A DNA stretch of 64,000 nucleotides from Bidens hawaiensis. Lineage: Eukaryota > Streptophyta > Magnoliopsida > Asterales > Asteraceae. The stretch covers positions 103,572-167,571 of the forward strand of contig JAIQDT010003543.1 in assembly GCA_021521415.1 (NCBI GenBank), read 5' to 3'. The notes below the pieces were generated by a model that worked only from the letters and a program-made list of their open reading frames with translations, ran no database searches and had not been told where the DNA came from. The translations under genes and the position numbers were made by a program. Positions 24,815-34,977 of this stretch are shown here, piece after piece. Position 1 is the first letter of the stretch. Each line of letters opens with the position of its first letter.

Positions 24815-27506
24815 TGTCACACCCTCAAAATCCACTCGCGGAGTTTTACCGTCAGAGGGTGTGAACTGGTAGGATCGGAATCATCAGTTATAATCAAACC
24901 ATAAAAACGTTTAAATGCAAATAAGTGCGGAAGCGTAAAAACCTTAATTCAAAAGCTGCGTCACGCAGGACGACTTAAAACCAAAGATAACTGTTAAAAA
25001 TAAGTTTGCAGAATAAAAGTGTTTTCATTTAATGCATGCTCCTAAACCGCGCGCCCGCCTCGGCTACCTGAGAATAACATACTAAAAGTGTCAACACAAG
25101 GTTGGTGAGTTCACAAGTTAAATAAGATAAATCGTTTAGCGTTTTGCGTAACCCCGTTACGACGTTTAAGTGTTGCGTAACCACGTTACGGCGTTTTGCG
25201 TTTTGCGTAACCACGTTACGACGTTTTGCGTTTTGCGTAACCATGTTACGGCGTTTTGCGTTACCAGATAATGTTATGTCAAATTATATATCGATAGATA
25301 GCTAATCTATACAACAAGTATTACTAAGTGGTTCGACACCGAAGCTGACTGTTTATCAAGTGCCCGTCACCAGGTCAATCCAGACCATGGTAAGTGTTAG
25401 CCAAAATTACACCCACTCAACCTCCAGTTGAGCTTAGCGTCGGGTGGGGTTTGTCAAACCCAGTAGTACTACTCAACAGTGACTCGCTATTCCAAATATT
25501 AACCGGTCCGATGTATGGGACTTCAAATGTTACGTTTGCCGCTTAGCCTTTACAAGTGATATATAATTTATAACAAAATCTTAAATATGCGTTTATCTCA
25601 AAAATGCGTTTATCGGAGTATGTTATCTCCCCCAAGTGAATAACGTTTGAAAACAGTTTAAGAGTGGGGTAAGTGAACTCACTGTTTGCGAAGAATATCC
25701 CGATCTAGATCACCAAGTGATGTGCGTCGTAGAAACTCTCTAGCGTTCTAAATAACAAAGAGATTTTCTAAGTATCGGTACGTTTAACGAGTCTCTAGAC
25801 TCGGCACATAATACCTATGCACGTAACAGATTTCGTGTTCGTTTGTGAATTGTGTGTGACGTAAACAAGTACAATTGTGATACGATACATGAGTGAGCAA
25901 TTACTTTCGTGTCACGTACTAACAACATACTTTACTAGCAATTATCCCCGTAAGGGCATTTTGGTCAACAAACAAAGATTAACTAACCATTATTCCCCAT
26001 AAGGGCAATTTGGTCAATTCATGGCAATCAATTTACAACTATTCCCCGCAAGGGTATTTTGGTCAAAACACAACAATTATATAAAAACTATCATATTTCA
26101 TGCATTTTTACACAACTCAGCAGCTAGTTTCATTATGACAGAATTTTTACTTGAAAGATTGCACTAGTTCACCGATCATAACGTCTCAATTAATTCACCA
26201 AAAATCACCACAGAAGCATACATATCTTAGGTTTCCAGAACATATTTTATCTTATTTTTATTCCACATATTTTTCTTATAATGACCAAAACATTACAGCA
26301 AACTCATATCAGTCAGATTCATGCGCAACAAAATGTTATTTGCAATTCCCGTTAAACGAAAAATCCAATAAATGCAAGACCACTTGGGTTTGGTTCCTAA
26401 CTCAATGAGTCAACTTCCAGAAGTGGAACCAACCCAATTGGTCTCGTAGTTCATGAGATATAACATTTACAACATAACCTAACAGCAGGTCTAGCAGCTC
26501 AGCTTTGCACCACGTTTTTGTAAAATCATAAAAGCACACTTATACTTGTCCAAAAATTACAAACTTATACTTCATGAAAACTAGACTCAACCTAGTTTAC
26601 TGCAGTACCCACAATCTCAACCAATTTTCACGTTTACACTTCGTTACAGTCACTTGAACATCGTACATACATTCTGTCCAGATTCTGTTCACATCAAAAC
26701 TTAACAATTTCACTAGCCATGGATCACAAATAAATCATATAACATGCTAGACACTAATACTACTAGCCATGCAACTCAATTACACCATACATACAAGATT
26801 AGGGTTTGTGTTTTAACTCAAATCAAATACAACACTGAATCATGCAACAACATCAATCTAGTTATCAATTCATTATCCAAATAACAACAATCATATTAAC
26901 CATATACATGAACCAAAATCGGCTGCCTAGGGTTTATACTTAACCCATTAAACATCAAAATTAAACAACAAGGAGGTAAGGGATGATCAAGTATACCTTC
27001 CTAGCACCTAGTTCTTGGATTAATCACTTGATTTGAGGTGTATATGTGAGAGTGTTGTGGACGGCAGCCGTGAGGGAGCAAGGAGGGAGGCCGATCGGGT
27101 CTTGTGTTTAGAAAATAATTTAGGGTTTAGTGTTAAGGTTATATTTATAATAATACAAGTTACACTCTAGTCCCTAATCTTTCAAGTGTTACATCTCTAG
27201 CCTAAACTAGTTGGTTCTTGTTTCTTGTTTAACATTCCACATAACAATCAAGTAACACACATATACCTAACACATAATTATCACATAATTAGTGTTTTGA
27301 CGTTTGTCGTTTATTTATCAATCGTTCGCGTCAACTCGTTTGCGTTTCGGTGCAAATCCCGAAAGACTACACATGTAGTAAGTGTTAAGCGTCATTTAAA
27401 CCCTAGTTTAAATGTAATGAAGTGTGCGTTATAGATTCAACGATCTTAAAGTTTGAATTGACGGAGTTGAGTTAACGGAGTTAACCTGGAATTGACGATT
27501 GTCACA
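24815..27506 (-). repeat. 3' LTR of the gypsy element
   Basis: 2692 bp, plus-strand limits TGTCACACCC and GATTGTCACA. A minus-strand TATA box (TATAAATA) lies at 27142-27149. It contains two repeat clusters: palindromic GCGTAACCACGTTACGGC units at 25139-25266, and three CCCC..AAGGGCA..TTTGGTCAA units about 50 bp apart at 25943-26070. Confidence 0.93.
25139..25266. repeat. Palindromic tandem units in the gypsy LTR
   Basis: GCGTAACCACGTTACGGCGTTTT-like units repeat four to five times. The core GTAACCACGTTAC is a palindrome. The same array is at 35302-35430 in the other LTR, with single-base differences. Confidence 0.75.
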
Positions 27507-27635
27507 TCATTCCCATGTTAAAGAATTTTCGTCCCGAAAATTTGAGTCAAGTCGTGATGAGAGTCTGAAAGAGTAAAAAAAATTTTCAGTTTGTCATATC
27601 ATCCCCTAGTAGAAAGAAATTTCGTCCCGAAATTT
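27507..27635 (-). promoter_or_regulatory. Polypurine-tract region, present twice
   Basis: On the minus strand the sequence next to the 3' LTR reads TTCGGGACGAAAATTC, ACATGGGAATGA, then LTR TGTGACA. About 90 bases further from the LTR (27593-27635) a second version reads TTTCGGGACGAAATTTC, TAGGGGATGATATGACA. Both have the layout expected just before a 3' LTR. The outer, purer one (AGGGGATGA) is not adjacent to the present LTR. Confidence 0.6.
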
Positions 27636-27638
27636 AAT

Positions 27639-28403
27639 TCATACCTCCGGTGATGTTTGACGGTTTGCCGAGTTTCGCGGTTTTCTGTGTTTGGTTAGCC
27701 CTTCAAAAAGGAGAGGATACTTTTTCATCATTTGATCCTCGCGTTCCCACGTGAACTCCGGTCCACGTCTCGAGTTCCAACGAACCTTAACGATTGGAAT
27801 TTTGCTGTGTTTGAGCGTTTTGGTTTCCCAATCCAAAACCTCGACTGGTTCTTCAATGAAACGTAACTGTTCATCAATTTGTAGTTCCTCCAAAGGGACT
27901 ACTTGGGATTCATCAGATAGGCATTTCTTCAAATTTGATACGTGGAATACATCGTGTACGCCACTGAGTTCTGTTGGTAGGTCCAGTCGGTACGCCACCG
28001 GACCAATGCGCTCAGTTATCCGGTACGGACCAACATACCGTGGGTTGAGTTTGTTTCGCTTTCCAAAGCGAACCACACCTTTCCAAGGTGAGACTTTGAG
28101 TAACACCCGATCGTTCACTTGAAATTCGAGAGGTTTTCGGCGCTTGTCGGCGTAACTCTTTTGGCGATCTCGTGCTGCTGCCATGCGATTTCGGATTTGA
28201 ACAATCTTTTCCGAGGTTTCGAGTACCAGTTCCGGACCAGTGATTTGGCTGTCACCCACCTCTGCCCAGCAGAGTGATGATCGACACTTCCGTCCGTACA
28301 GCGCTTCAAACGGCGCTGCCTTAATACTTGCGTGGTAGCTGTTATTATACGAAAACTCTACCAAGGGTAAGTGGGGTTCCCAACCTTTTCCGAAATCTAA
28401 GAC
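27639..28403 (-). pseudogene. Gypsy integrase C-terminus and chromodomain
   Basis: In frame with the upstream polyprotein but separated from it by a TGA codon at 28404-28406. The first residues ([20 protein letters not shown]) continue the integrase core. The middle ([24 protein letters not shown]) is the GPY/F module. The end ([23 protein letters not shown]) is a chromodomain, which in this family can guide integration to particular chromatin. The TGA replaces what is normally a cysteine codon. Confidence 0.88.
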
Positions 28404-31400
28404 TCATGCACGCAACATATCCTCCAGGGTCTGAATAGTCCGTTCACTTTGCCCATCTGTCTGAGGATGGTATGCTGTACTCATATCGAGACGGGTGCCC
28501 AGTGCGCTTTGCAGCGACTTCCAAAAGTGCGAGGTGAAACGAGAATCTCGATCGGAAATGATCGAGACAGGCACTCCGTGTCTAGACACCACTTCTTTCA
28601 TGTATACTCGAGTCAGTCTTTCCATTTTGTCTGTTTCCTTAATTGCTAGGAAGTGCGCCGATTTAGCCAACCGGTCAACGATCACCCAGATGGTATCGCA
28701 TCCCGTCGGCGTCTTAGGCAAACCCGTAATAAAGTCCATTGAGATGTGCTCCCATTTCCACATTGGGAGTTCCGGTTGTTGCAGTAGACCAGATGGTTTC
28801 TGGTATTCTATCTTGACTCTGGCACAAGTCAAGCATTTGCTCACGTAGGTGGCAATGTCGGCTTTCATGTTCGGCCACCAGTAAAGTGCCTTTAAATCAT
28901 GATACATTTTATCTGAGCCAGGGTGGATAGAATATCGGGACTTATGAGCTTCGTCCATCACTAGAGTTCTCAACTCTCCGTATCGTGGAACCCAAATCCG
29001 GTTCTCAAAATATCGGGGCCCGTCCGATCTGGTTTCAAGTTGCTTGTTCATGCCCCGCATGAGTTCCGACGGAAGATTATCATCTTTCAAAGCTTCCTGT
29101 TGCGCATCGCGAATCTGATCGGGTAAGCTGGCATGAATCGTGAGTTGCAATGCTCTCACCCGTCTGGGTTTATCTGTTTCCTTTCTGCTGAGGGCGTCGG
29201 CCACCACATTGGCCTTGCCAGGGTGGTACTTGATGGCACAATCGTAATCTTTAAGCAACTCGACCCAACGACGCTGTCGCATGTTCAGCTCCTTCTGATC
29301 GTAGATATGTTGGAGACTTTTGTGGTCGGTGTAAATGGTAAACTTGGTACCGTACAAGTAATGCCTCCATATCTTAAGAGCAAACACCACAGCTCCGAGT
29401 TCCAAATCATGGGTCGTGTAGTTCTTCTCGTGAACCCGTAGTTGTCTAGAGGCGTAGGCTATAACCTTCTCGAGTTGCATCAGCACACAACCGAGACCTT
29501 GTATAGATGCGTCACAGTGTACCTCAAAATTTTCCGTTCCCTCGGGGAGGGCTAAAATAGGGGCGCTACAAAGCTTGGTTTTCAACAGTTGAAAAGCGGA
29601 TTCTTGCGCGTCACCCCAGTTGTACTTAGTGCCCTTGTGGGTCAAAGCGGTGAGGGGTTGAGCAATTTTTGAAAATCCCTCGATGAAACGCCGGTAGTAG
29701 CCGGCCAGTTCTAGGAATTGTCGCACCTCAGTCGGAGTCTTAGGTGCTTCCCAGTTTTTGATGGCCTCTACCTTACCGGGATCGACATGTATACCATTCT
29801 CGTTGATCACATGTCCTAAAAAGTGAACCTCGCGAAGCCAAAATTCACATTTCGAGAGTTTAGCATACAGTTGTTCCTTCTTCAATAGTTCCAGAATTAC
29901 CCTTAGGTGCTCTTCGTGGTCAGTCTCGTTCTTGGAGTAGACGAGAATATCATCAATGAAAACAATCACAAACTTGTCGAGGTACGCCTTGCATACTCGA
30001 TTCATGAGATCCATAAATACGGCTGGCGCGTTGGTTAGGCCAAAAGGCATAACCGAAAACTCGTAGTGACCATACCGTGTTCTGAAAGCCGTCTTTGAAA
30101 TATCTTCTTCGCGCACTCTCAGCTGGTGGTAACCGGATCGTAGATCGATCTTCGAGTAGTAACTCGATCCCTGAAGCTGGTCAAACAAATCATCAATTCG
30201 GGGTAAAGGATAACGGTTCTTGACCGTCACCTTGTTCAACTCCCGGTAGTCGATGCACATTCGGAAAGTCCCGTCTTTCTTTCGGACAAACAAGACAGGG
30301 GCTCCCCATGGCGATGAGCTAGGTCGGATAAAACCCTTATCCAACAAATCTTGCAACTGAGTGGACAACTCCTGAAGTTCCGCCGGTGCGAGCCGATACG
30401 GGGCTCGTTCTATGGGTGCTGCACCGGGTGTCAACTCGATTTGGAATTCGACTTGACGAATAGGAGGGAGTCCGGGCAAATCCTCTGGGAAAACTTCTGG
30501 AAAGTCTCGCACAACCGGTATGTCTTCAATTCGTTTCTCCTCCGCGGGTTTCTCAACAATCTGCGCCAAAATTGCCGGATGACCCTTTCGTAGATACTTC
30601 TGTGCCTTCAAAAGGGTAATGACGCTGGTGGTCATTCCGCTTCTCTCGCCTCGGACCGAAATGATCTCGCCGGAAGGGGTGGTAATATGGACTATCTTAT
30701 CATGGCATATAATCTCCGCTCGGTTCTCGGATAACCAGTCCATGCCGACAACGACATCGAAACTACTAAGCGTAAAAGGAATAAGGTCGATATCAAAGAC
30801 ATGACCTGACAGTTTCAACTTACATCCCGCAAGTATATGAGTTGTTACTACAGTTTTACCGTTAGCTAATTCGACAGGAAACTTAGCGTCTAACGGGGTT
30901 GGAGTAAGGTCTAAAAGTTGGCTAAAGGCTTTCGACACAAAACTCCTATCAGCTCCAGTGTCAAATAAAACAGAAGCAAAACAATCGTTTACAGGGAACT
31001 TACCCGACACCACATGCGGATCATTGCGGGCTTGACCCGATCCAATCACAAACGCTCTTCCTTTGCCATTTCCTCCACCATTACTGCCACTTCCATTACC
31101 CCCATTATTGTCATTCTGTTTCAGCTTGGGGCAATCCTTCCGGAAATGACCTTCCTGTCCACATTCAAAACATCCCTTAGTCGTCATCGGTGGCTTAGGA
31201 GCACCCTTCGCCGCAAGATCAACTCTACATTCCTTCGCTTGGTGACCTATCTTTCCGCATCTTTGACACTTGACACGGTCACACTGACCAACATGATGAA
31301 AGTTGCACCTGTTGCACTTTGGATATTTCCCAGCATATCCGCTCGAAACCTGCCCGCTACCGTTGTTGTTGTTGTTGTTGTGATTCTGAGTGTTGAAACT

Positions 31401-31799
31401 CCGAGTAAATTCGGGCTTACGGTAGTGGTGTTGCGGTGGGAGGTTTGAGGATGAAGATCTGGTGTTGTCAAACTTTCTCTTCCCGCTGTTCGGGTTGCTG
31501 TTGCTGTTACTGTTGCTGACGTGGTCATTACTCGGGTTGTCACGGGCTTTAGTGGTCGAACCCCTAGGTGGTAACGCACCTTGGGTCACAGCCTGATCCG
31601 TCAGTTTGTGAGCTAAACGGATCGCTTGTTGGATCGTGGCTGGTCTGGAAGACGTCACCATGCCCTGAATTTGCGGTGCTAAACCATCAATGTACATTTC
31701 TATCCTCTTGCTCGGCGGATCCACCATCCGCGGACACATCACAGCCAACTCGTGCGAACGAGTAGTGTAGGCTTCGATTTCTGAACCCACCATCTTCAA
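28404..31799 (-). pseudogene. Gypsy gag(part)-protease-RT-RNase H-integrase, downstream duplicate
   Basis: An open 1131-residue frame. Visible in order: two CCHC zinc knuckles ([14 protein letters not shown] and [14 protein letters not shown]), aspartic protease ([12 protein letters not shown]), reverse transcriptase ([24 protein letters not shown], active site [10 protein letters not shown]), RNase H ([19 protein letters not shown]), and integrase with an HHCC zinc finger (KCLTCARVK) and core residues ([26 protein letters not shown]). It ends at the premature TGA at 28404. The first Met is only the first one after a nonsense codon in gag. The N-terminal ~710 residues repeat the ORF at 31687-33942. 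Confidence 0.93.
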
Positions 31800-33949
31800 T
31801 GACTAAAATTTTTGAAAATCCCTCGATGAAACGCCGGTAGTAGCCGGCCAGTCCTAGGAATTGTCGCACCTCAGTCGGAGTCTTAGGTGCTTCCCAGTTT
31901 TTGATGGCCTCTACCTTACCGGGATCGACATGTATACCATTCTCGTTGATCACATGTCCTAAAAAGTGAACCTCGCGAAGCCAAAATTCACATTTCGAGA
32001 GTTTAGCATACAGTTGTTCCTTCTTCAATAGTTCCAGAATTACCCTTAGGTGCTCTTCGTGGTCAGTCTCGTTCTTGGAGTAGACGAGAATATCATCAAT
32101 GAAAACAATCACAAACTTGTCGAGGTACGCCTTGCATACTCGATTCATGAGATCCATAAATACGGCTGGCGCGTTGGTTAGGCCAAAAGGCATAACCGAA
32201 AACTCGTAGTGACCATACCGTGTTCTGAAAGCCGTCTTTGAAATATCTTCTTCGCGCACTCTCAGCTGGTGGTAACCGGATCGTAGATCGATCTTCGAGT
32301 AGTAACTCGATCCCTGAAGCTGGTCAAACAAATCATCAATTCGGGGTAAAGGATTACGGTTCTTGACCGTCACCTTGTTCAACTCCCGGTAGTCGATGCA
32401 CATTCGGAAAGTCCCGTCTTTCTTTCGGACAAACAAGACAGGGGCTCCCCATGGCGATGAGCTAGGTCGGATAAAACCCTTATCCAACAAATCTTGCAAC
32501 TGAGTGGACAACTCCTGAAGTTCCGCCGGTGCGAGCCGATACGGGGCTCGTTCTATGGGTGCTGCACCGGGTGTCAACTCGATTTGGAATTCGACTTGAC
32601 GAATAGGAGGGAGTCCGGGCAAATCCTCTGGGAAAACTTCTGGAAAGTCTCGCACAACCGGTATGTCTTCAATTCGTTTCTCCTCCGCGGGTTTCTCAAC
32701 AATCTGCGCCAAAATTGCCGGATGACCCTTTCGTAGATACTTCTGTGCCTTCAAAAGGGTAATGACGCTGGTGGTCATGCCGCTTCTCTCGCCTCGGACC
32801 GAAATGATCTCGCCGGAAGGGGTGGTAATATGGACTATCTTATCATGGCATATAATCTCCGCTCGGTTCTCGGATAACCAGTCCATGCCGACAACGACAT
32901 CGAAACTACTAAGCGTAAAAGGAATAAGGTCGATATCAAAGACATGACCTGACAGTTTCAACTTACATCCCGCAAGTATATGAGTTGTTACTACAGTTTT
33001 ACCGTTAGCTAATTCGACAGGAAACTTAGCGTCTAACGGGGTTGGAGTAAGGTCTAAAAGTTGGCTAAAGGCTTTCGACACAAAACTCCTATCAGCTCCA
33101 GTGTCAAATAAAACAGAAGCAAAACAATCGTTTACAGGGAACTTACCCGACACCACATGCGGATCATTGCGGGCTTGACCCGATCCAATCACAAACGCTC
33201 TTCCTTTGCCATTTCCTCCACCATTACTGCCACTTCCATTACCCCCATTATTGTCATTCTGTTTCAGCTTGGGGCAATCCTTCCGGAAATGACCTTCCTG
33301 TCCACATTCAAAACATCCCTTAGTCGTCATCGGTGGCTTAGGAGCACCCTTCGCCGCAAGATCAACTCTACATTCCTTCGCTTGGTAACCTATCTTTCCG
33401 CATCTTTGACACTTGACACGGTCACACTGACCAACATGATGAAAGTTGCACCTGTTGCACTTTGGATATTTCCCAGCATATCCGCTCGAAACCTGCCCGC
33501 TACCGTTGTTGTTGTTGTTGTTGTGATTCTGAGTGTTGAAACTCCGAGTAAATTCGGGCTTACGGTAGTGGTGTTGCGGTGGGAGGTTTGAGGATGAAGA
33601 TCTGGTGTTGTCAAACTTTCTCTTCCCGCTGTTCGGGTTGCTGTTGCTGTTACTGTTGCTGACGTGGTCATTACTCGGGTTGTCACGGGCTTTAGTGGTC
33701 GAACCCCTAGGTGGTAACGCACCTTGGGTCACAGCCTGATCCGTCAGTTTGTGAGCTAAACGGATCGCTTGTTGGATCGTGGCTGGTCTGGAAGACGTCA
33801 CCATGCCCTGAATTTGCGGTGCTAAACCATCAATGTACATTTCTATCCTCTTGCTCGGCGGATCCACCATCCGCGGACACATCACAGCCAACTCGTGCGA
33901 ACGAGTAGTGTAGGCTTCGATTTCTGAACCCACCATCTTCAATGACTAA
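29664..33949 (-). repeat. 2143-bp internal tandem duplication in gypsy gag-pol
   Basis: The block at 29664-31806 is repeated at 31807-33949 with a period of exactly 2143 (for example GAAAATCCCTCGATGAAACG at 29671 and 31814). At least four substitutions separate the copies. The junction near 31807-31812 lies in shared AATT. Because 2143 is not a multiple of three, translation crossing the junction changes frame. Confidence 0.95.
31687..33942 (-). pseudogene. Gypsy gag(part)-protease-RT, upstream duplicate, truncated
   Basis: A 751-residue frame with the same zinc knuckles, protease and reverse transcriptase as its partner downstream. It breaks within RT thumb sequence (after RFIEGFSKI) and runs out of frame into the second gag copy. 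Differences from the partner include GY for GH in the first zinc knuckle, NPLPR for YPLPR, and FLGLAG for FLELAG. The frame begins after a TAG codon where relatives have tryptophan (EF*SLKM); both duplicates share this stop. Confidence 0.92.
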
Positions 33950-34801
33950 AATTCTGACTCTAACTTTGCAATCTCTTCTCTCGGACAGTACTCTTCTCGC
34001 ATCATATTCTTGAACTCCTCTCAGTTCATAGCGTTAGCTAGTTCCAATCCAAGAATTTGCACATTTGCACATCGTCTGAGGACACCTCTGAGTGTGCCTC
34101 TTCCTCACTCGGTTCTTCCTCCGGTTCTTCTTCAGGTCTTCCTCGGGATCTTCCTCGGGCTCCTCTTCGGGATCTTCTTCAGGTTCCTCTCCAGGCTCGG
34201 CCTCAGGTTCGGCCTCAGGTTCGGCTGCGTTCTGAGCAAGTTGCATTTGTAAGACATCGCAACGCTCTAGAGCTATCTCAGTTCGGGTCCTTGCTACCTG
34301 GAGTTGCTCTTGCAAGTCTATCATCTCGGCTTGCATCTTCCTCATAATCTTCATCTGTTGATCACTAGCCTCTTGCATTTCCTTCATTGCCGCTGCCATG
34401 CGGGCAATCTCCTCCTTAGTCTCGGTTCCGTCTTTTAACAGTCTGGAAACGTTCTCTCTCGTGTAGCGCATGTAACCCACATCACGCTCCAAACAAGAAA
34501 CGACAGCTGCGAGAACTCGCTCTACAGGTTCGGTTATGGGTGGTAGGGTGTTGGGATAAGCAGGGTGGTTCGAGTGAGGCAACGGGGGAACTTGTTCGCG
34601 ATAGACCATACGTCTGATCATGTTAGGGTACCAATCCCAGCTAACGTCGTTTTCGTAAAGGCCTCTGGATAGGCGGTACCTCTTCGGTGCGGGAGCTTCG
34701 AGTTCCGGGACTACGCGGGGTGGCGAGGCGGTAGGTAACTGAGGTTCCTTCCCGTGAGCATGCGTCATCGAATCGGATGATGATGAGGGTGGCGTCGACA
34801 T
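33950..34801 (-). pseudogene. Gypsy gag N-terminal part, internally deleted
   Basis: The frame at 34801-34034 (255 residues) starts MSTPPSSSSDSMTHAHGKEP. It has a helical segment rich in Met, Gln and Glu (MKEMQEASDQQMKIMRKMQAEM) and a Glu-Pro-rich tail, then stops. The next recognisable gag sequence (EEFKNMMREEYCPREEIAKLE, near 34020-33960) belongs to the end of the capsid domain. The roughly 150-200 residues of capsid normally between them are missing. The proteins are therefore unlikely to assemble particles without help. Confidence 0.8.
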
Positions 34802-34962
34802 TCCTACAGGTAAGCCGTGAATATGCGCGCGTATGAGTGAAAGAGGTAAAGAAATAAGATTTCAAGACTACACAAACCTATGCAGTGCGTATCATTATAA
34901 CTAATGGGTCGTCGCGGTTATAGTCTAGTATGCATGCAGCTTCTAGTTCGCTATAACCAATG

Positions 34963-34974
34963 GATCTGATACCA
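34963..34974 (-). promoter_or_regulatory. Gypsy primer binding site
   Basis: On the minus strand TGGTATCAGATC begins three bases after the 5' LTR, matching the tRNA-Met primer complement (TGGTATCAGAGC) except at the end. Confidence 0.75.
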
Positions 34975-34977
34975 ATC

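Noticed and set aside
25029..25244. 71-codon minus-strand ORF with repeats of VVTQNAKRRN
   Set aside because: It translates the palindromic repeat in the LTR; the same ORF appears at 35192-35407 in the other LTR. No protein family was recognised.
28449..31765. Several plus-strand ORFs of 60-144 codons across the gypsy element
   Set aside because: They are antisense shadows of the gag-pol frames. The same shadows reappear in the duplicated block at 32494-33908, and none has a recognisable domain.
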